Source: Streptomonospora sp. PA3 (GTDB lineage Bacteria; Actinomycetota; Actinomycetes; Streptosporangiales; Streptosporangiaceae). From it: 64,000 nt of DNA. Under the pieces are notes generated by a model. The model saw only the letters and a list, made by a program, of their open reading frames with translations, was not told the origin of the DNA and did no database searches. This document shows, piece after piece, positions 25,041 through 33,611 of the stretch. Where the stretch lies: NCBI RefSeq assembly GCF_009728995.1, contig NZ_VTZW01000010.1, positions 62,001 to 126,000 of the forward strand. Reading direction: 5' to 3'. The position numbers and the translations under genes were made by a program. The stretch's first letter is position 1, and every line of letters starts with the position of its first letter.

Positions 25041-26323
25041 GAAACCCGCCCCGGTGCATCACCGCTCGCGGGCGGCTGGACAAGGCGGCGGAGGACCTGA
25101 GGTTCGGGCAGCCGCTGCGCCACAGGTGGGCGGGCCGGTTCCGCGCAGTCCATGAGGGCATAGGCGCACTCACCCAGCAACCGCGCCGAGCAGCCCGGCG
25201 CCGAGGTCAGCAGTCCCGCGATCACGCGGCCGTGCTCAGGGTCCCGGCGCTCGGCGGCCACCTCGATCTGCTCGCGCAGCGGTTCGTCGGGGCGCAGGCG
25301 GCGAGCGCGCCGGTAAAGCTCGGCGACCTGCGATCCGGGGACGACGTCGGCGGGGTCACCGGCCGCCAGCAGCGTCGGATGTCCCAGCGCAGCGCCGTAC
25401 ACGGTGACCGACCCGTTGTCTCCGACCACGGCGTCGGCGGCCACGAGTGCCGCCTGCCATGCGGCGCCGGGGGCCAGTAGCCGCAACCCGGCCTCCTGCG
25501 CCCCGGCCAGCCACGCGGCGATCTGTCGCGGCCCGTGGACCCACCAGATGGCGGGGTGCAGCACCGCGGCCGCGACGTAGTCGCCGCCCAGTTCTTCAGG
25601 CAGGCGGGTGAGCAGTTCCGGGTGCCTGCCGACGAGGCCGGAGCCGCCCCATGTGCTGGATGCCACGATCAGGCGCTGGTGTTCGCTCACGCCCAGCGCG
25701 CGGCGGTAGGCGCTGCGCAGCGCTCGGCTCGCGAGCATCCGGTCCAGCGCGGGATCGCCGATCACCCGGCAGATCCGGGCGGCCTCGGGGACCTCGGCGG
25801 AGATGACGTCGCACTGGCGCTCGTGGGCGATGCCGATCACCGCGGGTGCGACGCGGCCGTAGCGCACCAGGGCACCGGCCACCGCGCCGCCGACCGGTCT
25901 GCGGGCCGGCGGACCGTAGCCGGGCCGCCGCGGAACGAGCTTGGAGAAGCCGACGCCGTGCGGCAGGAAGAGCACCGGAGCCCGCACGTCGTCCAGCCCG
26001 CCCAGGTGCGTCGCGACCGCCAGATCGAACCGGTGTGCCCGCGCCCGGTCCCACGGCAGCACGACCGCGCCGGTCCGGCGAAGGAACTCGGCACCGGAAG
26101 GGGCGAAGGCGGAACCGTCGGGAACGGTGTATACCGTCTGCAACCGCGGGTCGCCCTCCAGAGCCGCGGGAACGATGTCGGCCAGGCGGTCGCCCGCCTG
26201 CCAGGAGTGCGCCAATGCAAGCACGCGGCGCTGCACCGGCCACGTCAGGGGCGCTAGCGGACCGGTGTCGCTCCATGCGCCCGACCTGGCCTCGCATGCG
26301 CTGACGTCGGCTTCGTCGGCCAT
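25037..26323 (-). CDS. GT-B-fold transferase-like protein, possibly CDP-glycerol glycerophosphotransferase related
   Basis: 428 aa, no signal peptide or membrane segment. The middle has FLPHGVGFSKLV, then VASSTWGGSGLVGRHPELL, and later ADAVVGDNGSVTVYGAALGHPTLL. These resemble the C-terminal nucleotide-donor half of GT-B enzymes such as CDP-glycerol glycerophosphotransferases and UDP-GlcNAc epimerase-like proteins. Catalytic identity and substrate are not assignable. GAAGGGAGA precedes the ATG. It heads a two-gene unit with the small protein that overlaps its stop. Similar proteins in actinomycetes are usually annotated hypothetical. Confidence 0.55.
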   Translation of the reverse strand: MADEADVSACEARSGAWSDTGPLAPLTWPVQRRVLALAHSWQAGDRLADIVPAALEGDPRLQTVYTVPDGSAFAPSGAEFLRRTGAVVLPWDRARAHRFDLAVATHLGGLDDVRAPVLFLPHGVGFSKLVPRRPGYGPPARRPVGGAVAGALVRYGRVAPAVIGIAHERQCDVISAEVPEAARICRVIGDPALDRMLASRALRSAYRRALGVSEHQRLIVASSTWGGSGLVGRHPELLTRLPEELGGDYVAAAVLHPAIWWVHGPRQIAAWLAGAQEAGLRLLAPGAAWQAALVAADAVVGDNGSVTVYGAALGHPTLLAAGDPADVVPGSQVAELYRRARRLRPDEPLREQIEVAAERRDPEHGRVIAGLLTSAPGCSARLLGECAYALMDCAEPARPPVAQRLPEPQVLRRLVQPPASGDAPGRVS

Positions 26324-26744
26324 CGGATTCTCCCTTCGCCGGGTTCCCTCTGCGGAATCGACGGTGGACCGATGAGCTTGCCGGTAGGCTTGGGGATTGC
26401 CTGCGAGAGATTGCAGAAACCTTGCGGTCGCAGCTCAGACCGGCAGGGCTACCGCGGCAGCAGCGCGTGCACCACCGGGGCCGCATGCAGCCAGATCCAC
26501 CCGGAAGTCCGCGCCGCCGGCAGCGAGAGATCCGCCCCCGATCCGGAGAACCAGAAAAGGGCGAGGGACCGGATAACGAACATGGGAATGACGGGGAACA
26601 ACGGTGTTCTCCTCGATTTCGGCGCACGGCAATGGCAATGATTGCGGCGCAATACAAATTCGGCATTGGGATGGCATTCCACCCGGCCAGGGCCACCTCG
26701 CCCTAGATGGGTGGACTCTAGCAGATCATCTGAGAAATCGTGAA
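26324..26744. other. Intergenic region between the GT-B-like and SARP genes
   Basis: 421 bp separating two minus-strand genes. It must hold the promoter of the GT-B-like gene and the 3' end of the SARP transcript. Part of it (26600-26780) is AT-richer than average. No credible small gene and no clear hairpin were seen. Confidence 0.5.
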
Positions 26745-29700
26745 TCAAACCAAACCGGAGATTGGTCCGGAAACGACGGTTTGCCCCAATGCCTCCATTT
26801 TGACCCTCACCGCGGTCGCATGATGCGAATTCGCCGGCGTTGCCAGAGCCGCGCGCCGCCAATGCTCGACAGCTTCAGCCCGGCGCCCTTCGCCGGCGCA
26901 CAGGTCTCCGAGGCGGTCGTGTGCCAGGGCCTCATCGATCGCCGACGCCCCGCTGCCCGCGAGCCCGCGGGCGCTGCGGTAGTGCATCCGGGCCTCCGCC
27001 GACCTGTCGAACGCCCGCAGCACGTCGCCGCGGGCCAGCATCACCTGGGACTCGGTCACCGGATCGGACAGCGGCCCCACGAGCGTGATCGCCTCTTCGA
27101 GCGCCGTCCACGCCCGGTGCCGCCGCCCCAGCGCGAGCTGAGCGGACCCCAGGCCCACCAGCGCGCGAATCGCCTCCACATCGGCTCCGGCGGCCGACAG
27201 CAACTCCCGGGCACGCCGGTAGCGCTCGGCGGCCTCTTCGAAGAGCCCGCGGTAGGCCAGCACCTCGGCCAGGTTGTGGGCCAGGCTCCCGCTGTTGAGG
27301 CGGTCGCCGATCTCGTCGAACACGGCGAGCGCCTGCTCGCCGATGCGCTGAGCGTCGCGGTGGTAGCCGCGCAGGTGCAGGACTCCGGACAGGTTGGCCA
27401 ACGCGCGGGCCTCGGTCCCGCGATCGCCCAGCTCCCGCAGGCTCGCCACCGCTTCGGCGCACGCGGTCTCGGCCCCGTCCAGGTCCCCCAGCTGTGCCAG
27501 GCACGTGCCGACATGGTTCAGGGCGACGGCGCGGCCGCGGCAGTCGCCGATCGCGGTGAAGAGCTCCAGTGCCGCCTCGTGCTCGCGGAGGGCGGCCGTG
27601 TTGCGCGCGGCGTCGAAGTGGATCGAACCCAGCTCGTCGTGCGCCAGGGCCTCGCCCGCGGCGTCTCCCCCGCTGCGCCAGTGCTCCAGCGCCGTCTCCG
27701 CGTTCGCCCTGGCGTCGTCGAGTCGGCGCAGCCGTCGCTGCACGCGGCTCAGCTCCAGCGCCGCCAGGGCCCGGTTCGGCTCGTCGCCGTCCTGCCCGCA
27801 CAGCTCCAGACAGACGGCCAGATGGTGCTCGGAGCGCTCCCACGGGCCGTCGGACCGGGTGAGGCCCGCCATCACCAGGGGCAGCGCAACCGCGTATCGG
27901 CGCACCTCGGGCCATGGGGCGAACTCGCCGTCGCAGGCGTCGGCGGTCACGGCGTCGAGCACCGGGTACTCCTCGGCGAACCAGCGGCGGGCCTGTGCGG
28001 CGTCGGTGAACGGCTGCGGGGCGACGAGGGTGTCCGACCGCTCCTGGGGACGGCGGCGCCAGGGGTGGGCGACCGCGTCGGCGGCGTCGGCGGCCGCCCG
28101 GTAGTGCTCGAGCATCCGGACCAGGGCACCGCGCCGCTCCTCGGCGGGCATCAGCTCGGCGGCGCGCCGCCGGGCGAACGCGTGGAGCAGGCCGTGCATG
28201 CGGTAGCGGCCGGGAGCGATCTCATCGAGCAGGTTGGCCTCCAGCAGCTCCTCCACCGCCGACTCCGCGGCTGCGCGCCCCCCGGGGCCCTCGCCCAGCG
28301 CCGCGGCGAGCACCGGCAGCGTCGACTCGGCGACAGGATGCACGCCGAACCGCAGGAAGGCCGCGCGGGCGGACTCCCCCAGCGCCTGCACGGACATCTC
28401 GAAGACAGCGGCCACGTCGCGGCCGAAGGAACGCATCTCCGACAGGCCGTCGCGTTCGAGGCGGTCGGCGAGATGCCCCGGCGGCCAGGTCGGGCGGTGG
28501 CGCAGCCGGCCGCCCGCCACTCGAATCGCGATCGGCAGGTTCCCGCACGCGGCCGCTATCCGCTCCAGGTCGGGCTCGCCTCGACGGTCCGGCCCCAGGC
28601 CGGCGAACGCGGCGAGCATCGCGGTCGCCTCGGCCGGGCTCGGCTCGGGCAGGCGGAGGTGGTGTACGCCGTCGAGCTCGGTCAGCTTCCACCGGCTCGT
28701 CACCAGCGCGACGCAGCCGGGCGTGCCCGGCAGCAGCGGGGCGATCCGGCCGGGCACGGCGTCGTCGAGGACGAGCAGCACCCGCCGTCCCGCCAGGCGA
28801 CTGGACCACAGGGCCGCGCGCGCCTGCGGTTCGGCCGGGATGTGGTCTGCGTCGACGTGCAGCTCGCGCAGCAGCGTATGCAGCGCCTCCTCCGGCTCCA
28901 GCGGAGCCCGCGCGGCGCTGTGGCCGTGCAGATCGAGCTGGACGCGGACGTCGAACTCCGCACGCAGCAGGTGGGCGGCGCGGACCGCGAGCGCGGTCTT
29001 GCCGACTCCGGCGAGACCGTTGACGACCACCACCGTGGTCCCGTGGGATCGTGCCCGGGCTCGGGTGAGGACTTCGGTCAACTCGGGCCCGCGCGCCGTG
29101 AAGTCGCCGATGTCGCGGGCGAGGCTGTCGTGGACGCGGGGCGGTGCGGACGAGGCGGGCACCGGCGGCGCCGGGGAGACCTGGGCGGCGGGGGCTTCGG
29201 GCGCCCCCGGCTCGGGGGCCCGGTCCGCGGCCCGGGCCTGTGCGGCGAGCACGCGTTGGAAGACGTCTTGTGTGGGCCCGCCCGGAACGCCGCCCTCTTC
29301 GGCGAGCACGGCGCGCAGCCCGTGGTAGGTCTCCACGGCCTCCGCGTGGCGGCCGACACCGGCCAGGGCCTCCATGAGCCGCGCGCAGAGCTGTTCGTTC
29401 GTGCGGTGCCGGGCGGCCTCCTCGGACACGCGCGCGATGACGTCTTCGTGCTGCCCGATCCGCAGGCACGAGCGCGCCCAGCCGTCCACCAGGACCAGCC
29501 GGGTCTGGTTCATGGAGGCGCGGTGGCCGTGGGTCCACTCTCCCGGGATCTCCGCGAGCGGTTCGCCCTCCCACAGACTCAGGGCCTCCCAGAGCAGGAC
29601 GGCGGCCGAGCTGTGCTCGCCCGATTCGGCCAGGTCCCGCGCCCGCAGGCGCATGTTCTGCACACGGTGCCAGTCCACGGCATCGGGGGCGATCTCCAGG

Positions 29701-29972
29701 GTGTAGCCGTGGGAGAGTTTGCGCAGGCCGACTCCGGCACCCGCCGCTACCAGCCGCGAGCGGATGCGCGCGACGCAGGAGTAGAGGCTGGAGCGCACGG
29801 CGGCCGAGGGTGAAGGGCCCCAAACGCGGTCGATCAGCGTGGCGGTCGGCACGGCTTTTCCGGGGGTGAGTGCGAGGAGCGCCAGAATCGAACGCTCTTT
29901 GAGCGTGCCGGCGTCTGCGGACCGCCCGTCGATCATGACGCGCACCGCCGGCCCGAGCAATCTGATCTCCAC
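26745..29972 (-). CDS. SARP family regulator with NB-ARC and TPR domains (AfsR-like)
   Basis: 1075-aa regulator. The N-terminus (about 1-95) is an OmpR-type winged helix (VEIRLLGPAVRV, LKERSILALLALTPGKAVPTATLIDRVWG in the usual positions) followed by a bacterial transcriptional activator domain (about 100-250). After a Pro/Ala linker comes an NB-ARC ATPase (Walker A NGLAGVGKTALA, about residue 315; Walker-B-like VLLVLDDA) and then many TPRs to the end. Start GTG 29972 has GGGAGGAG upstream. Such SARPs switch on antibiotic clusters by binding direct repeats overlapping promoters. It sits just left of the 31-50 kb biosynthetic locus and is its most likely activator, though this is inference. 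Confidence 0.88.
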   Translation of the reverse strand: MEIRLLGPAVRVMIDGRSADAGTLKERSILALLALTPGKAVPTATLIDRVWGPSPSAAVRSSLYSCVARIRSRLVAAGAGVGLRKLSHGYTLEIAPDAVDWHRVQNMRLRARDLAESGEHSSAAVLLWEALSLWEGEPLAEIPGEWTHGHRASMNQTRLVLVDGWARSCLRIGQHEDVIARVSEEAARHRTNEQLCARLMEALAGVGRHAEAVETYHGLRAVLAEEGGVPGGPTQDVFQRVLAAQARAADRAPEPGAPEAPAAQVSPAPPVPASSAPPRVHDSLARDIGDFTARGPELTEVLTRARARSHGTTVVVVNGLAGVGKTALAVRAAHLLRAEFDVRVQLDLHGHSAARAPLEPEEALHTLLRELHVDADHIPAEPQARAALWSSRLAGRRVLLVLDDAVPGRIAPLLPGTPGCVALVTSRWKLTELDGVHHLRLPEPSPAEATAMLAAFAGLGPDRRGEPDLERIAAACGNLPIAIRVAGGRLRHRPTWPPGHLADRLERDGLSEMRSFGRDVAAVFEMSVQALGESARAAFLRFGVHPVAESTLPVLAAALGEGPGGRAAAESAVEELLEANLLDEIAPGRYRMHGLLHAFARRRAAELMPAEERRGALVRMLEHYRAAADAADAVAHPWRRRPQERSDTLVAPQPFTDAAQARRWFAEEYPVLDAVTADACDGEFAPWPEVRRYAVALPLVMAGLTRSDGPWERSEHHLAVCLELCGQDGDEPNRALAALELSRVQRRLRRLDDARANAETALEHWRSGGDAAGEALAHDELGSIHFDAARNTAALREHEAALELFTAIGDCRGRAVALNHVGTCLAQLGDLDGAETACAEAVASLRELGDRGTEARALANLSGVLHLRGYHRDAQRIGEQALAVFDEIGDRLNSGSLAHNLAEVLAYRGLFEEAAERYRRARELLSAAGADVEAIRALVGLGSAQLALGRRHRAWTALEEAITLVGPLSDPVTESQVMLARGDVLRAFDRSAEARMHYRSARGLAGSGASAIDEALAHDRLGDLCAGEGRRAEAVEHWRRAALATPANSHHATAVRVKMEALGQTVVSGPISGLV

Positions 29973-30608
29973 GGGCCACCACTCCTCCCGCGGACCATGG
30001 TCACACCGCGAATCCAACGGATCCATACACAAAAGAGTGATCCTTTTTGGATATTCCGGACAGCACACCGGTTTCCGCAGGGTGCTGCGCGCGGTGGCGG
30101 CGCCTTCCCGGGCGGCTGCGGATGGGGATATCGGTCACATTCGCGAAGCTGAGCGTCCGATCGGAGAATGCATGTTCGGAATCACGTACGGATGCACGTG
30201 AAAGGATCTTTGCACACAGCCTGCCGATGTGCGCCGCCGGCACCGGAGGCCGACCGGGCGAAAACCGCCGCCGCCTGCGGCGAAAGAGGAGGGATCCGGC
30301 GAAACGGAAACCTGGGGAATCGGATCACGCCTGCACCGGCCGGCGCTGCGACTCCGCCTTGTCCGTGTGCTGCTGAGCGGCGCCGGGGCAGCCGGGAATG
30401 CACGGCCGGGGTGCGCCGTCCGGGATTTCTCCGGGATTCGTTTTGGTCGACCGCAAGAAAGTACGGGTTCAGCGGATTGCCGCCGGAATTATGCTTCCCG
30501 TTGACGCCACCGGTGGACGGGGGACAAAATCTCAATGTCGCTACTCCGGGCCGGGCGCGGAGTCCAGCGCACGTCCGGATATGCCCGATTGAGTACATCG
30601 GAGACATA
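29973..30608. other. Divergent intergenic region between SARP and small secreted protein
   Basis: 636 bp. The AT-rich part near 30020-30060 (ACACAAAAGAGTGATCC) is a likely SARP promoter region. The part before 30609 would carry the promoter of the secreted protein. Several open frames cross it but none has a ribosome site and protein-like composition. No operator was recognised. Confidence 0.5.
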
Positions 30609-30944
30609 ATGCGCCCCATTTCCGCTGTTCTTTCCGCTCTATCCGCCGCAGCGCTGACAGGCGCGCTGGTGCTGGCGACGGCCGGGACCGCGCTGGCCGC
30701 GACCGGTGAGGTCGTCATCTACAAATCCGAACTCCAGCGCCTGGAGACCTACTCGAATCCACCGAACGGGGAATGCTATCCGCTTCCCGGCACCGTGCAC
30801 ATTCTGCTGAATCAGACCGACACCGAAGTTACCATCCACGCCGACCCCAACTGCATGTTCCCCGGAGTCCCGGTCCAGCCCGACCACGGCTGGCACGCGC
30901 CGCCGAGCGGGATAACCGGGCCGTTCAGTTTCGGCATCGGATGA
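30609..30944 (+). CDS. Small secreted protein of unknown function
   Basis: 111 aa. Residues 1-31 form a signal peptide (MRPISAVLSALSAAAL core, TAGTALAA end), leaving about 80 mature residues. The mature part contains two cysteines (GECYPLPG and DPNCMFPG) that could form one disulfide, and aromatic/Pro-rich ends. Related-looking short secreted proteins exist in actinomycetes but I cannot name a function. It is followed at once by a strong terminator, so it is probably monocistronic and well expressed. ATG 30609 is the only start giving a full signal peptide. Confidence 0.7.
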   Translation: MRPISAVLSALSAAALTGALVLATAGTALAATGEVVIYKSELQRLETYSNPPNGECYPLPGTVHILLNQTDTEVTIHADPNCMFPGVPVQPDHGWHAPPSGITGPFSFGIG

Positions 30945-30962
30945 CCCGGCTCCCCCATGGAG

Positions 30963-31002
30963 CCGTTCCCCGCCCCATCCTCCCGGGGCGGGGAACGGTT
31001 TT
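30963..31002 (+). terminator. Intrinsic terminator of the small secreted protein gene
   Basis: A 14-bp perfect stem (CCGTTCCCCGCCCC at 30963-30976 with its complement at 30985-30998), an 8-nt loop, then TTTT. It begins 18 nt after the stop. This is the clearest intrinsic terminator in the window. Confidence 0.9.
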
Positions 31003-31038
31003 CGCGGCCGGCACCGAGCGGTCGGGCGGGCGCGCCGC

Positions 31039-31890
31039 CTATGGGCGCCGGCCCTGGACCGTGTAGAAGACGGGTGAGCAGGCGCAGAAGTCGGGGCACG
31101 AGAACAGGCGGCGCAGCTGCCGGAGTTCGGCCTCGGTCATGCCCGCACCGATCAGGGCGTCGCGCAGGTGGCGGGTGTGATGGGCCTGCAGGCGCGCGCC
31201 CGGCGACCCGGCCCGCCACGCGGTCACGTGCGGCTGCGGGTCGACCTCGGCGAACCCGGCCCGGCGCATCGCCGCGGGTGCGCGGGCGCCCCAGGCCGGA
31301 TCGGCTCCCGACGCCTCAAGCGCGCGGAGCTTGGCGCGCTGGAAGGTGTCGAAGAGCCGTCCGGCCGCCGCATCCGGCATCAGCAGACCGGGCGCGCGGG
31401 TGGCGTCCAACTCGTCCAGTTGCAGCCACCCGCCGGGCCGCAGGGCGCGGAACAGCCGCGCCAGCACGTCCTCGCGCTCGGGCAGGTGCATCAGCACCAA
31501 CCGCGCGTGGATCAGGTCGAAAGCGCGCTCGGGCAGCGCGTCGCGGACGATGTCGTGCCGCCGCACCGCCATGGCCGGTTCCCGCGGGATGCGGGCGGGC
31601 TTGATGTCGGTGACCACCGCCCGGCCCTCCGGAGCCACGCGGCGGGCCAGCCACACGCCCACGCTTCCCCCGCCGGCGCCCACCTCCAGGCACCGCCACC
31701 CGGCTCCGACGCCGGTTCGGGCCAGCCGCCGGGTGGTGACCGGGTCGTAGGCGGCTGCCAGGCACTCGTGCTGCTCGGCGGCGTGGTCGCCGTCGTTGTC
31801 GAACGCATAGCCCCGGCCGCCGCGCCGTTCCGGTGCGCGGGCAGGCGCGGTGCCGCCCGTCCCCGTTCCCGCCTCCGCCAACGCCCTCAC
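31039..31890 (-). CDS. SAM-dependent class I methyltransferase
   Basis: 283 aa. Motif I is LEVGAGGGSVG (about residues 68-78), followed by the acidic VTDIKP and the post-motif region FDLIHARLVLMHLPERE, typical of Methyltransf_11/25-type enzymes. The C-terminal part shows a Cys-rich segment (FSCPDFCACSPVFY). Start GTG 31890 overlaps the stop of the upstream ligase by 4 nt, so it is the last gene of the ligase/CoA-transferase operon and probably tailors the product by O- or N-methylation. Substrate unknown. Confidence 0.85.
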   Translation of the reverse strand: MRALAEAGTGTGGTAPARAPERRGGRGYAFDNDGDHAAEQHECLAAAYDPVTTRRLARTGVGAGWRCLEVGAGGGSVGVWLARRVAPEGRAVVTDIKPARIPREPAMAVRRHDIVRDALPERAFDLIHARLVLMHLPEREDVLARLFRALRPGGWLQLDELDATRAPGLLMPDAAAGRLFDTFQRAKLRALEASGADPAWGARAPAAMRRAGFAEVDPQPHVTAWRAGSPGARLQAHHTRHLRDALIGAGMTEAELRQLRRLFSCPDFCACSPVFYTVQGRRP

Positions 31891-33611
31891 CCCTGCCCAC
31901 TGCGCCGGGCCGGGGGCGCACCGGGGGACGCCGCGACGGGCGGCACCGCCCGCTCACCGCCGGAGGCGGCCCATTCGGCCAGCGTGCGGTGGCAGACCTT
32001 GCCCGTCGCCCCCAGCGGCAGCTCGCCCAGCCGCAGCAGCACCTCGGGCAGCTTCGCCCGCTCCACCCCGAGCCGGTTCTCCAGGTAGCGGCTCAGCGCC
32101 GGCAGGGTCAGCGGCGGTGCCTGGGGCCGCTGCACCACGCACGCGCCCAGCCGTTCGCCCAGGTCGGGGTCTGGTACGCCCACGCACACGGCCTCGGCGA
32201 CATCGGGATGGGCGGCGACGTGCCGTTCCACCTCGCGGGGGCTGATCGTGTAGCCGCCGCGCTTGACGACCCGTTTCAGCCGGTCGATCACCCGCAGGGC
32301 GCCGTCGGCCTCGAACCGGCCGCGGTCGCCGCTGCGCACCCAGCCGCCGTCCGCGCGGTAACGGGCGTCGAGTTGGGGCGCGTTCACGTAGCACAGGGGG
32401 CTCATCGGGCCCCGCGCCCAGATCTCGCCCTCCTCGCCCCGAGCCGCATCGCCTGCGGGGCCCATGATGCGGATCTCGGCCACGGCCGGATCGGGCGGCC
32501 CGGTGACGCCGCCGGGCCGCGCATCGGATCCGCGGGGGGTGTGGCAGTTCATGCCGTCGGCCGACCCGTACACGTTGAGCACCGGACGCCCGAAGCGGCG
32601 GCGCGCGGCGTCGATGACGTCGGCCTCCAGCACCGCCGAGCTGGTCACCACGGCATGCAGCGAGGAGGCGTCCTCGCCGGGCAGGCGGGGAAGGGCGGTC
32701 ATGCGCCGCAGCATGGTGGGCACGGCGAAGACATGGGTGGGGCGGTGCGCGGACACCGCCCGCAGCGCCGCGGCGGGGTCGAATGCGTCCAGCACCAGCA
32801 GCGTGCCGCCCAGTCCCGCCAGTGTCACCGGGACCCCGAGCGAGCCGTAGGAGGACGCCAGCGGCACCAGCACCAGGTTGCGCATGGGCGTCGAGCCGTC
32901 GTGCAGCGCGGCGACGTAGTTCGCCCGCCCGCCGGCGATCGCGTTGTGGGAGTAGGCGATCAACTTGGGCTCGGCCTCCGAGCCGGACGTCACCAGGATC
33001 CGGGCCGGCGCCTCGGGGTGCGGTGCGGGCGGGCGGCGGAAGGCGCCTGCGTCGCCGTCCTCGGCGGTGTGGTCCAGCGCGGGAGCGTCGGCACCGGGGC
33101 GGCCGCGGGCGCCGAACGGGAACACCGCGACCCGATGCGGCAGATGCGGGCGCAGCCGAGAAAGCTCGCCGAGGGGGTCGGTGCGCCCGGTGGGGTCGCC
33201 GGCGATCACCGCGCTCGCGCGCGAGCGCCGAAGCAGCGCAGCGATGCCGGCGCGCCCGCGCATGGGCGGGTAGGGCAGCGACACCGCCCCGACTGCGGCG
33301 ACCGCGAGCTCGGCCGCGGCGGCCCGCCAGCCGTTGGGCAGCTGAACCGCGATGATGTCGCCCGCCCCCAACCCCGCGCCCGCCAGCGCCGCGGCGATCC
33401 GGCGAACACGCGCGTCCAGGGCGGCGTAGTCGAGGCTGCCCTCGGCGTCGACGAGGGCGTCGCGGTGCGGGTGGTCGACCGCCCGGCGGTGGAAGAGCGT
33501 GTAGAGGTCGGTGTCGGGGCAGTGTCCCTGCTCGACCCAGGCGCGGCGCAGCCGGCGGGGTACGAGGTCGGCCAGCACGATCCCGTTGTCGGAGGTCCAG
33601 GCGTCGGTCAC
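31887..33611 (-). CDS. Adenylate-forming acyl-CoA ligase or synthetase
   Basis: 574-aa ANL-superfamily enzyme that activates a carboxylate as acyl-AMP and then transfers it, usually to CoA. The P-loop is atypical (VTSGSEAEPKLIAYS in place of TSGTTGxPK). Later motifs are NVYGSADGMNCH (A5), WVRSGDRGRFEADGALRVIDRLKRVVKRGG (A7/A8, split here for length by position about 430-460) and GATGKVCHRTL with the A10 lysine. Start GTG 33611 overlaps the CoA-transferase stop by 4 nt. No carrier protein adjoins, so CoA is the likely acceptor. Substrate unpredicted. Confidence 0.82.
   Translation of the reverse strand: MTDAWTSDNGIVLADLVPRRLRRAWVEQGHCPDTDLYTLFHRRAVDHPHRDALVDAEGSLDYAALDARVRRIAAALAGAGLGAGDIIAVQLPNGWRAAAAELAVAAVGAVSLPYPPMRGRAGIAALLRRSRASAVIAGDPTGRTDPLGELSRLRPHLPHRVAVFPFGARGRPGADAPALDHTAEDGDAGAFRRPPAPHPEAPARILVTSGSEAEPKLIAYSHNAIAGGRANYVAALHDGSTPMRNLVLVPLASSYGSLGVPVTLAGLGGTLLVLDAFDPAAALRAVSAHRPTHVFAVPTMLRRMTALPRLPGEDASSLHAVVTSSAVLEADVIDAARRRFGRPVLNVYGSADGMNCHTPRGSDARPGGVTGPPDPAVAEIRIMGPAGDAARGEEGEIWARGPMSPLCYVNAPQLDARYRADGGWVRSGDRGRFEADGALRVIDRLKRVVKRGGYTISPREVERHVAAHPDVAEAVCVGVPDPDLGERLGACVVQRPQAPPLTLPALSRYLENRLGVERAKLPEVLLRLGELPLGATGKVCHRTLAEWAASGGERAVPPVAASPGAPPARRSGQG

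Noticed and set aside
26372-26641. A small plus-strand gene between the GT-B-like and SARP genes
   Set aside because: No start signal, no recognisable fold, composition unlike neighbouring proteins.
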